Shown: positions 43,602 through 51,921, counted from the first letter of the stretch. The stretch is 64,000 bases of DNA from Cellulomonas alba (GCF_030362835.1 NZ_JAUCGQ010000001.1:2397461-2461460); one strand, 5' to 3'. The notes: generated from the sequence alone by a model not told the origin. Made by a program: numbers and translations.

Positions 43602-46282
43602 AGTCGCGGCACATCCTGTTGTTGGCCGCCAGTTTCATACTGAGCGTGTCGTTGCTGGCGGTGATTCACCACACGGGGGATCCGGCTTGGCTCAAGTCGA
43701 GCCTTCCCGCCGTAGCCGGGGCCGACGGGATTATGTGGCAAGTGCAGACGACGTTCCTGTCGGTGGGATTCGCGGGGTTGGCCATTGCTGCGCAGCTATT
43801 TGCTGAGGCGCCCTTGGCGATCGGTGCCTCCAGGGGAAGGGTTCTCAGCTTCATTGGGGCAGGCTGGTTTGTCGGCGTCGGCCTCGTTGCCAACGCAGTC
43901 ATTGCTATCGAGACAATTTGGCTGCCCAGCGACCTCGGCATGATCGGTATCGCGTTCGCCTGGTTCGCCCCGTCGGTCGTCTTGCTGGTGGTTTCGACGG
44001 TCAAGCTAATGCAGCTCTTCGGGCACCCGTCCCTTCTGGATGAAGTAGTGCGCTCGTCGTTGGTGGACTCGCTTTCCAGTCGCTTGAGCGAGGTGTCGCG
44101 CAAATATGCCGACGCCAGGGAACGACTGGAAGGCCTGTTCGCGTCGGAAGGACTCATGGGAGTGCCCAAGGCCTCGGCTGTCACGCTGAGAGTGCCGGTT
44201 CCTGCTGGTGGCAGGGTCATCAGAGCCATTAATCCCAAGATCGCGCGCCAGGCGATCGACTCCCTCGGGCTGCGCGCCACCGAGGGCAGCCCGACGAACA
44301 GCGCCGCGGCCGAGGTGTTCCTGTCGCCACAGGTCACGCTTGATATTGAACCGGGTGATCGCACCCGACTTGGTGAATCGGCTTTTCGTGTCATTACATC
44401 AAATGCGCTCGACGCGGCGACGACTGGCCGGATTGTCCGACTCCTCCAATCCAGCATCGAGTTCGAGCCCTCGGGCTCGGTCACACCAGACGAAGAGACC
44501 GATCGTGAGATCGCCACCCTGAAAGACGCGATCGGCACGAACCTTCGATCCGGCGCGCTAGCGACCGCCGAACGGGCCTTGGAGTTACTTGGCCACGTCG
44601 TTCGAGGAGTGTGGATGGCCGAGCGCGAGAGCCCGGACTCATCACGCCGGGCGTCGTTCACACGACGTGACTGGTTGTTCCGCAGCGTTGGCGAAGTGGA
44701 ACAGGATGTCTTGCTGTCACCTCGTGTGGCCGACGTCTTCGTCGGGGCAGCGATGACCCGTGCTATCGAAGCTCCTCGCACCGGCTCGACGGAGTACGTC
44801 GATGAGTGCCTTCGAAGTTTCACGAGGTTGTGGTTCGACGTGCTGCGCCACGGAGATCCTGACTTCGATTCGGTGGTGTCGCGTATCACCACGTGCGTCC
44901 AGAATTTGGCCGCGTACTCCTACTCGGCGGCCGAGGAGAGCGACGACCTTCAAGCGCGGGGAACCTGGGCCATGGTCGAACTCGTAAAGCTGGCTCTGGA
45001 CGCCAAGAAGCCGGCGGCCGCCAAGATCGCGGCGCTGGAGTTGAGCGCCCTATTTGAGTTCGATCGAGGAGGCTCCAGCCGATCTCACGTCCGGGGTGGC
45101 CAACTGGTCCTTTCCGGATGGCTCGACTACCTCGCCGACAAGCACGACGATCGTGATCCAGCTGACGCGAGCCTTCGGGCACTGGTGACGCCCCGTGGTA
45201 CGTGGTCAGAGATCCTCGGTGCGCGTGCCGCGGCAGAGCGGGGAGCCGTGCCCTTCAGTCGCTGGGACTGGTGGGAGATGAAGTCAACAACATCAAGCGG
45301 TGTGCAGGCCCTCCAGCTTTCCCATTACATCGACCGTGCTCTGTTGTCCGCGCTCGCGTCGTCTTACGGCCCCCTGCCACCTGCCGACGATCAGGAAACA
45401 GCGTCCGAGTACAAGCGTTTCCTAAGTATCTTGACGGACGGTGATCGCGAACTGAATGCCCAGGAAGACGGACTTAAGCGGAGGTTCGCTGAGGCGATTG
45501 CAAAATGGGACGCGGCCGAAGACGGGCGCCTGGCCGTGGAGCCCTTGTCTCAGACGCGAATTGACGCGCTAGGAACTGCGCTCCGTGAGACGTTGGATCA
45601 GCGGTCGCGGCTTGCTGCCGAAATTCCCGTCGTCGAGGACGTGCCTGCCTCGGCGAACACGTCGCACCCCATTCTCGGAATGAACTTCCGAGTCCCGAGG
45701 CTTTACCTGGTCGAAAAGATCTTCAACCAAACCTTTGCTGACCCCACAGAACTTGGTCGAATGATCGCGCAGGGTTTCGCGGAAGGTGAGGAGCAGAGGA
45801 TCGTTCGTGAGCTTCGCTCACTGCGAGACGACGTCCTGGAACCGGCGGCCTCCGCGATCCGGAGTCAGATCGAGGCCCTCGCAAGTGAAGCTGAGTACTA
45901 CATCTTGCTCGCTCCGTACGGTGGCCTGGACATCCACGAGTGGTACTCCGTGGAGTTCAGGGAAGTGTTGGAAAGTGTGACCCACATCGAGACCGGCGTC
46001 CTTGACGGCGAAGCGATCCTCTTTGATCGGCGTACGACGCTCACGTCCTGCCGCAAGCCCGAAGAGAAGGAGGGTCTCTCGCCCGTCGACGGCACATCTA
46101 TCGCCATGGGCGTGTTCGAGGACGTTCAAGGCGGTGACGAGCCGCAAGTGCGTGTTGAGACGGGGGAGTACTTCGCGGTCTGGCCGGGTGACGCTCCGCG
46201 CGTGTTCCGTTTCGGCGCCGGGGCTGTGGCCACTGAGGGCGCCCATGCTGATGAGGAGTCCACGGATCCCGCGGAGGGCTGA
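43598..46282 (+). CDS. Large four-TM protein of unknown function, element cargo
   Basis: 894 residues. Four membrane helices lie at about 5-23, 50-69, 82-105 and 113-135. A charged linker with likely coiled-coil (SLSSRLSEVSRKYADARERL, about 156-175) follows. The rest, about 700 residues, is cytosolic, mainly helical and without NTPase, nuclease or protease motifs that I can find. A beta-rich end (about 800-894, GVLDGEAILFDRRTTLTSC) is followed by an acidic tail. Codon use is less GC-rich than in chromosomal neighbours. Being the largest cargo gene of an island at a tRNA, a defence or niche function is plausible but unproven. Confidence 0.6.
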   Translation: MKSRHILLLAASFILSVSLLAVIHHTGDPAWLKSSLPAVAGADGIMWQVQTTFLSVGFAGLAIAAQLFAEAPLAIGASRGRVLSFIGAGWFVGVGLVANAVIAIETIWLPSDLGMIGIAFAWFAPSVVLLVVSTVKLMQLFGHPSLLDEVVRSSLVDSLSSRLSEVSRKYADARERLEGLFASEGLMGVPKASAVTLRVPVPAGGRVIRAINPKIARQAIDSLGLRATEGSPTNSAAAEVFLSPQVTLDIEPGDRTRLGESAFRVITSNALDAATTGRIVRLLQSSIEFEPSGSVTPDEETDREIATLKDAIGTNLRSGALATAERALELLGHVVRGVWMAERESPDSSRRASFTRRDWLFRSVGEVEQDVLLSPRVADVFVGAAMTRAIEAPRTGSTEYVDECLRSFTRLWFDVLRHGDPDFDSVVSRITTCVQNLAAYSYSAAEESDDLQARGTWAMVELVKLALDAKKPAAAKIAALELSALFEFDRGGSSRSHVRGGQLVLSGWLDYLADKHDDRDPADASLRALVTPRGTWSEILGARAAAERGAVPFSRWDWWEMKSTTSSGVQALQLSHYIDRALLSALASSYGPLPPADDQETASEYKRFLSILTDGDRELNAQEDGLKRRFAEAIAKWDAAEDGRLAVEPLSQTRIDALGTALRETLDQRSRLAAEIPVVEDVPASANTSHPILGMNFRVPRLYLVEKIFNQTFADPTELGRMIAQGFAEGEEQRIVRELRSLRDDVLEPAASAIRSQIEALASEAEYYILLAPYGGLDIHEWYSVEFREVLESVTHIETGVLDGEAILFDRRTTLTSCRKPEEKEGLSPVDGTSIAMGVFEDVQGGDEPQVRVETGEYFAVWPGDAPRVFRFGAGAVATEGAHADEESTDPAEG

Positions 46283-46317
46283 CTCGGCAGGGCGGTAGTG
46301 CCTTGGCGAGCCGCGGC

Positions 46318-46337
46318 GTGGTCAGCAAATGTCAGCA
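46318..46337 (+). repeat. Right arm-type repeats
   Basis: GTGGTCAGCA (46318-46327) and GTCAGCA (46331-46337) occur in the same orientation as the pair at 40298, about 80 bases inside the right attachment copy. Confidence 0.55.
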
Positions 46338-46419
46338 GACCGATCGGATGAGGCGCAGTCAACGAACTACTCGCATGTATTTCCGCAGTTCAGAGCCTTG
46401 TGGCCGCTCCCGGATCGAA

Positions 46420-46462
46420 CTCCTAAAGCGGGTGTCGGCAGTTCGAATCGGCCCAGTCGCAC
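46420..46462 (+). repeat. Right attachment site (tRNA 3' fragment)
   Basis: A 43-base copy of the tRNA-Arg 3' end with two mismatches. It lacks the tRNA 5' half, so it is not a gene. Confidence 0.88.
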
Positions 46463-46527
46463 AAGGTTGAGGTTCGGTGTGCGTTGGAGCTAGCGCCTCG
46501 GCCGAGACCGTGGGGCCACGCGGACCG

Positions 46528-47331
46528 TCAAGGGCTGACCGTGAGCCCGTCCAGCCACTCCCGCCAGACCGGCTCCTCGCGCCGGGCGTAGTCCGCGGCG
46601 TCCGCCGAGAACAGGTACGCCCGCAGCGTCGCCATGGCCGCACCCGCGGGCAGCCCCTCGCCCTCGCCATAGACGACCACGTTGAGCATCCCCGGCACGG
46701 GCCCGGTGAGCCGGAGCAACGCGTGCCGGTCGCCGATGCGCTCGACTGTGCCAGTGGTGCCGTGCAGCTCGACGGTCGCGCCCTCGTCGGTCAGCCCGAG
46801 CGCGGCTCGCACGGCCGACCAGAGCGAGGCGACGTCGCCGGGGTGCGACGCGCTGACCTCCAGGTGGGTGGCCCGCTGCCCCGCGAAGTGCGCGAGGTAG
46901 GTGCGGAGGTTGTCGAAGAACGGCAGCCACCCCGGCGCGAGCGTGTCCCACCACTCCTGCTCCCAGTCGGCGCCGGTGCCGAACCCGCTGCTCGTGACCC
47001 GGACGACGCACGTGCCGCCGGACCGTGCCTCGACGACGAACTCCGACGTGAGCGGACTGAGCGTGTCCGGGTCCTTGCCCATCAGGGCGGCCCAGTCCTC
47101 CTCGTAGACGAGGCGGCGCGGCGGGTCCCAGCCGGTGACCTGGCCGTCTGAGCCCATCTCCGGGCCCATGGTGAAGTGCAGGGAGCCGCCCTCGCGCTCC
47201 TCCAGCTGCGTCGGCGTGAACCAGGCGCTCATGCCCTTCGCAGTGGCGATCGCTTCCCAGACCTGCTCCGGGGTGCCCGGCACCTCGACGGCGAACTCCA
47301 GGCGGTACGGGACGTTCGTGGTGGTGCTCAT
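46528..47331 (-). CDS. SRPBCC/AHSA1-type protein, tandem START-like
   Basis: 267 residues. The AHSA1-like first domain (FAVEVPGTPEQVWEAIATAK, MSAWFTPTQLEEREGGSLHF, VTGWDPPRRLVYEEDW) ends near residue 165 with WDTLAPGWLPFFDNLRTYL. A second, less conserved segment follows. Family members bind small hydrophobic ligands. The start overlaps the upstream ArsR-type gene by four bases, the usual ArsR-SRPBCC pairing. Confidence 0.82.
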   Translation of the reverse strand: MSTTTNVPYRLEFAVEVPGTPEQVWEAIATAKGMSAWFTPTQLEEREGGSLHFTMGPEMGSDGQVTGWDPPRRLVYEEDWAALMGKDPDTLSPLTSEFVVEARSGGTCVVRVTSSGFGTGADWEQEWWDTLAPGWLPFFDNLRTYLAHFAGQRATHLEVSASHPGDVASLWSAVRAALGLTDEGATVELHGTTGTVERIGDRHALLRLTGPVPGMLNVVVYGEGEGLPAGAAMATLRAYLFSADAADYARREEPVWREWLDGLTVSP

Positions 47332-47906
47332 GACTCCTCCTCCGGGACGGGGTGGGCGGCGACGACGAGCCGGTACGGGTCCCCGTCGTCGTGGTGGTAG
47401 CGGGCGGCCAGCTCAAGCACGGCCGCCGTGAGGTCGTCGGCGAACGCCGCGCGATCGGCGGCAGAACGGAAGCCGATCCGGGTGTCGACGGTCAGGGTGG
47501 GAAGTCGCTCGCCCGACGATCCGGCCCGGCGGGCCAGGGCGCCGACCTCGCGCACGACGCGGGACGCGAGTGCGACGAGGTAGCCCGCGGAGAGGCGGTC
47601 CGGGTTCGCCGCCGGGTCGGCTGCCGACGCGCTCACCGCGGCCGGCGACACCACGTACGACGACGCCGTGGCCCGCAGCACGCGCTCGGTGAGCCCGCCG
47701 TGCCGGCGTTCCTCAGCGAGCTCGACCAGGCCGTGCGCCTCGAGCGCCTTGAGGTGGTAGTTGATCTTCTGGCGGGCGATGCCCACCCGGGCGGCGAGCC
47801 CCGCGGCCGACGCCGGGACGGTCAGCTCGCCGAGCAGCCGCGCCCGGACGGGGTCCAAGGCGACGGCTGCCGCCTCCGCGCTCTCGATGACCTCGACGTC
47901 GTGCAT
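47328..47906 (-). CDS. ArsR-type winged-helix regulator
   Basis: 192 residues. The HTH is ALDPVRARLLGELTVPASAA, AARVGIARQKINYHLKALEA and LVELAEERRHGGLTERVLRA. A longer C-terminal domain than in classical ArsR probably senses a ligand. No metal-binding Cys box is present. It is co-transcribed with the SRPBCC gene and likely represses the pair through the palindrome just upstream. Confidence 0.82.
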   Translation of the reverse strand: MHDVEVIESAEAAAVALDPVRARLLGELTVPASAAGLAARVGIARQKINYHLKALEAHGLVELAEERRHGGLTERVLRATASSYVVSPAAVSASAADPAANPDRLSAGYLVALASRVVREVGALARRAGSSGERLPTLTVDTRIGFRSAADRAAFADDLTAAVLELAARYHHDDGDPYRLVVAAHPVPEEES

Positions 47907-47920
47907 GGCTCTACCGTGAC

Positions 47921-47942
47921 CTTGACAATGAAAGTTGTCAAG
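47921..47942. promoter_or_regulatory. Palindromic operator of the ArsR-SRPBCC operon
   Basis: CTTGACAA-TGAAAG-TTGTCAAG: perfect 8-bp arms and a 6-base spacer, ending 15 bases before the regulator start codon. It is a typical position for autorepression. Confidence 0.75.
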
Positions 47943-48017
47943 AGGTCCTGAACGCGTCGTCGGCCGGGACCGTCGGCGCCGGGAGTCGGCGTCAGACGGC
48001 GAGGCCTCGCGGTGCGG

Positions 48018-48656
48018 TCAGCGTGGATCCTTCGGCTCCGCCGGTGCCCAGGCCCGCTCGAACCACCCGCCGGCTGCGACCTCGGGCACGGCCGGCTCGG
48101 GGAGCGCGTGATCCCGATCCGGCTCGCGCGGCCACAGGACCTCGACTCGGCCGGCCGCGGCCCGGAGCGCTTCGCCGTCCACGGTGAAGCTCGACTCGTC
48201 CACGCCAAGGGCCGGGTGCGCGACGACGAGAACCAGGTCACCCGGCGGCGGCGCGGGGGACAGCCACAGGTTCGTCGACCACTCCCGGCCACCGCCGCCA
48301 CCGCTCTGGTGAGTGAGCAGCGGCTCGTCGGCCGAGAGGCCGTCGTCCCAGCGGAAACGCCCGGCGACCGCGGTGCGTCCGTCGGCGAGCTGGACCCCGG
48401 CCAGCAACCCGCCGTCGAGGGTCGAGTACGTCAGGTCGGCGGGGTCGAGGTCGAGACGGCATCGGATGGCGAGCTCGACCTGCAGGCCCGTGGTGTAGCG
48501 GGCCAGACCCATCAGCAGGATCGCAGCGTCGATGGAGCGCCCGATCACCCCGCTCACGCCGACGGCGGCGGGGGCTTCGTTGTCCGGCGGGCCGAGTCGC
48601 GCACGCGCGCGGGCGATGTCGTCCGCATCGCCCGAGAACGCCATCGCCGAGTGCAT
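48018..48656 (-). CDS. Uncharacterised protein
   Basis: 212 residues and no recognised family. It starts MHSAMAFSGDADDIARARAR and has a beta-rich middle (LQVELAIRCRLDLDPADLTY, LLAGVQLADGRTAVAGRFRW), a Gly5 run, then WLSPAPPPGDLVLVVAHPAL and VEVLWPRE. The strands and the ending (PALGVDESSFTVDG) suggest a soluble beta-sandwich. The ATG at 48656 is preferred over the GTG/ATG further upstream. It is followed upstream by another unknown gene on the same strand. Confidence 0.55.
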   Translation of the reverse strand: MHSAMAFSGDADDIARARARLGPPDNEAPAAVGVSGVIGRSIDAAILLMGLARYTTGLQVELAIRCRLDLDPADLTYSTLDGGLLAGVQLADGRTAVAGRFRWDDGLSADEPLLTHQSGGGGGREWSTNLWLSPAPPPGDLVLVVAHPALGVDESSFTVDGEALRAAAGRVEVLWPREPDRDHALPEPAVPEVAAGGWFERAWAPAEPKDPR

Positions 48657-48704
48657 GGGCCTGACCTTTGTCCCCGTGCAGCGGCGGGTCAACGGCGTTG
48701 GCCG

Positions 48705-49196
48705 CTACAGCAGGGGCCCCCGTCGCTCGACGAGCACGGCGCTGCCGATCGGCTCCGCCGAGCCGGGGGCGTCGTGGTACCGGTGCGCGAGCACGACGCT
48801 CGGCAACCCGCGGTCGGAGACCTCGACGAACACGGCGTCCTGCCGCTGGCCGTCCATCGTCAGGTAGCCGTCCCACGCGACCGCGGCGCGCGCGGCCTGC
48901 GGCGGTGCGGAGCGGATCGCGTCCCTGGCGCGCTGCTGCGCTGCCGACAGCTCGTCGACGAACCGTTGCAGCGAGCGGTCACCACCGACGGTCTCGACGA
49001 TCGCGAACGGGATGAGCGGTCCACCTTCAGGCACGACGGACGTGACCGCGTGGGTCAGAGCCAGCTCGGCGAGGGCCTTCACCTCGTCGGACGGCTCCTC
49101 GTTCGCGTGCGCCGCGGCTGCGCCGGACGGGCCGCCGGGAAGGAAGGTCGGAGAGGGAGCAGGTGCGGGGGCGGACCGGCGGCGGAAGAGGCTCAT
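48705..49196 (-). CDS. Uncharacterised protein
   Basis: 163 residues: a Pro/Ala-rich start (RRRSAPAPAPSPTFLPGG), a helix (SDEVKALAELALTHAVTSV), then a beta segment IPFAIVETVGG and another ending VFVEVSDRGLPSVVLAHRY. No family recognised. It lies 48 bases upstream of the other unknown gene on the same strand, so the two may be a unit. Confidence 0.5.
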   Translation of the reverse strand: MSLFRRRSAPAPAPSPTFLPGGPSGAAAAHANEEPSDEVKALAELALTHAVTSVVPEGGPLIPFAIVETVGGDRSLQRFVDELSAAQQRARDAIRSAPPQAARAAVAWDGYLTMDGQRQDAVFVEVSDRGLPSVVLAHRYHDAPGSAEPIGSAVLVERRGPLL

Positions 49197-49352
49197 GGCG
49201 CCCTGTCGGCTGGTGACGTACGGGCCTTGAGCGTGGGCGCACCGAACCCCTCGTCAGGGGGCGTCGTGCGGCACGCGGCCGCCTGACATCCCCGGCGCCT
49301 ACGTCGTCAAACGGCTGTGCAGACGCCACAGCCACCAGATGGGGAGGCCACC

Positions 49353-49835
49353 ATGCCGACACCAGCCGAGAACCGGCTCGCGCACGTCGCGGACCGGGTC
49401 GAGATCGAAGCGCTCCGGGGCGAGTTCTCCGACGCCGCCATGATGAACGACTACGACCGGCTCGCCTCGTTGTTCACACCGGAGGGTGCGCTGCGCATGC
49501 CGGACGTCCCCGCCGAGCTCGTCGGTCAGGAGCAGATCCGCGCCTTCGGGCCGCAGCGCCCGGCGGAGTTCCTGGTGCAGACCTCGCACCCGGGCTGGAT
49601 CGAGATCGACGGCGACACCGCCGCGGGGCGGACGTACATGCACGAGCTCGGGCGTTCCCGTGACGGTCGTTCGGTGACGAACTTCGCCATCTACCACGAC
49701 CGGTACCAGAGGACTCCGGACGGCTGGCGGTTCAGCGAGCGCGTCTACGAGCTCACGTACCTCGACACGACTGACCTGACAGGCTCGCCGGCGGCGTCCT
49801 GGCGGGCCGCGCAGGCGTCCGGAGGCCGGGCGTGA
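49353..49835 (+). CDS. SnoaL-like (NTF2-fold) protein
   Basis: 160 residues of the SnoaL_4 type: VEIEALRGEFSDAAMMNDYD, LASLFTPEGALRMPD, GQEQIRAFGPQRP, GDTAAGRTYMHEL and the DRYQRTPDGWRFSERVYELTYL closing sheet. The ATG has GGGGAGG upstream. It starts a cluster with a remnant, a VOC protein and an ECF41-type sigma factor whose own C-terminus is also SnoaL-like. Confidence 0.85.
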   Translation: MPTPAENRLAHVADRVEIEALRGEFSDAAMMNDYDRLASLFTPEGALRMPDVPAELVGQEQIRAFGPQRPAEFLVQTSHPGWIEIDGDTAAGRTYMHELGRSRDGRSVTNFAIYHDRYQRTPDGWRFSERVYELTYLDTTDLTGSPAASWRAAQASGGRA

Positions 49836-50006
49836 CCGCGATCGATCGCGATCATCCTCGGCAGCACACGTCTGGCGACGGAGTTCGTCGACGGCTACAG
49901 CCGCTTCGAGCCGAGCGCGAGCTCCGAGGCCTCTCTGGACCTGCTGCTCGACCAGGTGGTCCGCTGGGCGGCGGCACTCGCCCCGCTGCGTTCCCTCGCC
50001 TCGTGA
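49832..50006 (+). pseudogene. Probable frameshifted small gene
   Basis: A GTG at 49832 overlaps the SnoaL stop (GTGA), but its frame becomes Arg/Pro/Gly-rich nonsense after eight codons. One frame over, from about 49845, the sequence reads IILGSTRLATEFVDGYSRFE, SEASLDLLLDQVVRWAAALA and stops at 50006, which looks like real protein. The GATCGATCGCGATC run at 49840-49853 is a natural slippage site. A short gene of about 57 codons broken by a frameshift, or a sequencing error, explains this. Confidence 0.4.
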
Positions 50007-50035
50007 TCGTCGCCCCTGACCGGAAGGATCGGCCC

Positions 50036-50491
50036 ATGCCCGTCACTGCCCACACCATCCATCTCACGGTCCGAGGCGCGGCTGCGGCGGCCCGGTGGTA
50101 CGCCGACGCGTTCGGCGCCGCCGAGCGCACGCGCATCGTGGTGCCGGGCGACCGGCTCATCCACGTCCAGCTCGTGATCGGCGACCTGCACGTGACGCTG
50201 GCCGACGAGTTCCCCGAGCTGGAGTCCTACGGGCCGCAGCACCTCGGCGGCACCTACGGCGCCATCTACCTGCACGTGGACGACGTCGACACCGCATGGA
50301 ACCGCGCCGTCGACGCCGGCGCGACGATCCTGCGGCCGCTCGCCGACGCGTTCTGGGGTGAGCGCGAGGGCCAGGTCCTCGACCCGTTCGGGCACCGGTG
50401 GGGCCTGACGCAGCACCTGCAGGACGTCTCGCTCGACGAGCTGCAGGAGCGCGCGAGCGCGGCCTTCGCGACGCCCGACCCCCACGCCTGA
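50036..50491 (+). CDS. VOC-family (glyoxalase/bleomycin-resistance-like) protein
   Basis: 151 residues, one betaalphabetabetabeta pair of modules: HTIHLTVRGAAAAARWYADA, RIVVPGDRLIHVQLVIGD, then IYLHVDDVDTAWNRAVDAGA and VLDPFGHRWGLTQHLQDVS. It resembles the PhnB/YdcJ-like branch. The ATG at 50036 has GGAAGGA upstream. The stop overlaps the sigma-factor start by one base (TGATG). Confidence 0.87.
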   Translation: MPVTAHTIHLTVRGAAAAARWYADAFGAAERTRIVVPGDRLIHVQLVIGDLHVTLADEFPELESYGPQHLGGTYGAIYLHVDDVDTAWNRAVDAGATILRPLADAFWGEREGQVLDPFGHRWGLTQHLQDVSLDELQERASAAFATPDPHA

Positions 50492-51498
50492 TGAAGCCGG
50501 ACGACGAGGCGGACGCACCGGGCGGTCGCGGATCCATGACGACGCCCGACGGCGACGCGCCGACCAACCCCCGGGGGTCGCAGCTGAGCGACCAGCCGCG
50601 CCTCATCAACGTCGCCTACCGGCTGCTCGGGTCACTGAGCGAGGCGGAGGACGTCGTCCAGGAGGCCTACGTCCGCTGGTACCGGCTCTCGCCGCAGGAC
50701 CGCGCCGCGATCGCCTCGCCCAGCGCGTGGTTGACGACCGTCACGAGCCGGCTCTGCCTGGACCTGCTCGGCTCGGCCAGGGTGCGACGGGAGCAGTACG
50801 TCGGCGCGTGGGTCCCCGAGCCGATCCGCGAACCGACGGAGTGGCCGCGGGCCGGTGGCGCGGTCGATCCCGCCGAACGGATCACCCTCGACGAGTCGGT
50901 CCACATGGCGTTCCTCGTCGTCCTCGAGACGATGACCCCGGCGGAGCGCGTCGCCTTCATCCTGCACGACGTCTACCGCTACCCGTTCGCCGAGGTCGCG
51001 GAGATCGTCGGCCGGACGCCTGCGGCCTGCCGGCAGCTCGCCTCGTCGGCGCGAGCCCGGGTCCGTGCGGCGAGGACGCCCCCGTCCCCGACCGCCGAGC
51101 AGGCCGACGTGGTCCGGAGGTTCGCCGCGGCGTTCGAGTCCTCGGACATCGCGTCGCTCATCGCGCTCCTGGACCCCGACGCCACCGTCATCCCCGACGG
51201 CGGGGGCCGCGTCGCCGCTCGGACGCACCCGCTCGAGGGGGCCGAGACGATCGCCCGGTACCTCGTCGGGCTGCTGGCTCATGCGCCGTCGGGCGTGCGG
51301 TTCCGCCTGCGGACGGTCAACGGTCGGCCCGGGCTCGTCGGCGAGCAGGACGGCGTCGTGGCGACGGTGTTCTCGTTCGATGTCGCGGGCGGTCGGATCC
51401 GCCGCATCTGGGCGACGCGGAACCCCGACAAGCTGCGCGGCTGGCGCGACGTCGCCGGCACCGCAGCGGAGCAGGCGCCGACCGGGCCGCCGACGTAG
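50491..51498 (+). CDS. ECF sigma factor, ECF41/SigJ type with SnoaL-like tail
   Basis: 335 residues. Sigma region 2 has PRLINVAYRLLGSLSEAEDV, VVQEAYVRWYRL and WLTTVTSRLCLDLLGSARVR; region 4 has LVVLETMTPAERVAFILHDV and FAEVAEIVGRTPAACRQLAS. The C-terminal SnoaL-like extension carries the family's DGGGR (in VIPDGGGRV) and NPDKL motifs, which in ECF41 tune sigma activity without an anti-sigma factor. The partner genes here, SnoaL and VOC proteins, are probable targets or co-transcribed. I found no clear TGTCACA/CGTC promoter upstream. Confidence 0.87.
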   Translation: MKPDDEADAPGGRGSMTTPDGDAPTNPRGSQLSDQPRLINVAYRLLGSLSEAEDVVQEAYVRWYRLSPQDRAAIASPSAWLTTVTSRLCLDLLGSARVRREQYVGAWVPEPIREPTEWPRAGGAVDPAERITLDESVHMAFLVVLETMTPAERVAFILHDVYRYPFAEVAEIVGRTPAACRQLASSARARVRAARTPPSPTAEQADVVRRFAAAFESSDIASLIALLDPDATVIPDGGGRVAARTHPLEGAETIARYLVGLLAHAPSGVRFRLRTVNGRPGLVGEQDGVVATVFSFDVAGGRIRRIWATRNPDKLRGWRDVAGTAAEQAPTGPPT

Positions 51499-51921
51499 TC
51501 ACGGGTGCAGCCGCGCCCCCTTCACCACCTTGTCCACCGCGTTGCGCGGCCCGTGCACCGCGAGCCCGACGAGGTCGAGCTCGTCGGGCGGCACGGCCGC
51601 GACCGCCGCGCGGTTGTCGCGGTCGTTCCCCGTCGCGAACATCTCGCGGATGTAGACCGCCTGCGCCAACCCGCGCCCGACGGCGCGGCCGTGCACGGTC
51701 CGGAGCGTGTCGAGGTCGCCCGTCAGCACCACGATCGGCTGGCCGACGAGCGGCAGGTACGTCGTCCCGTCGGCGTCGCGGTACGTCTCGCCCATCAGCT
51801 CGGGGTGGGCGCCGACGACGCCGCTGGTGAGGAACGCGGTCACGTTCAGGGCCTGCCAGGGCTGCAGGTCGTCGCGCACGAGCACGGCGACCTTCGTCTC
51901 GAAGCGCACGGGATCGTCCAT
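51499..51921 (-). CDS. DUF2000 family protein
   Basis: 140 residues matching the DUF2000 pattern: FETKVAVLVRDDLQPWQALN, VTAFLTSGVVGAHPELMGE, YIREMFATGNDRDNRAAV and LDLVGLAVHGPRNAVDKVVKG. The family has a peptidyl-tRNA-hydrolase-2-like fold and no proven activity. The ATG at 51921 is right after a 49-base divergent gap from the AraC gene, an arrangement that suggests that AraC regulates it. Confidence 0.82.
   Translation of the reverse strand: MDDPVRFETKVAVLVRDDLQPWQALNVTAFLTSGVVGAHPELMGETYRDADGTTYLPLVGQPIVVLTGDLDTLRTVHGRAVGRGLAQAVYIREMFATGNDRDNRAAVAAVPPDELDLVGLAVHGPRNAVDKVVKGARLHP

Larger units (their letters stand above)
40184..46462. mobile_element. Integrated element at tRNA-Arg, no integrase seen
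   Basis: A 6.2-kb segment between direct repeats of the tRNA 3' end (40184-40226 and 46420-46462, 41 of 43 bases equal). Inner GTGGTCAGCA repeats at both ends resemble arm-type integrase sites. The interior is visibly less GC-rich (especially 40960-41110 and 43600-46300) and uses more A/T-ending codons than the flanks. Genes: a ribbon-helix-helix regulator, a leader ORF, a 91/119-residue pair, a SUKH-like protein, a 64-residue ORF and an 894-residue membrane protein. I find no integrase, relaxase or capsid gene, so it is either immobile or a satellite using another element's integrase. Confidence 0.85.

Noticed and set aside
46420-46462. Second tRNA-Arg
   Set aside because: Only the 3' half is present and the acceptor and D arms are absent; it is an attachment-site remnant.
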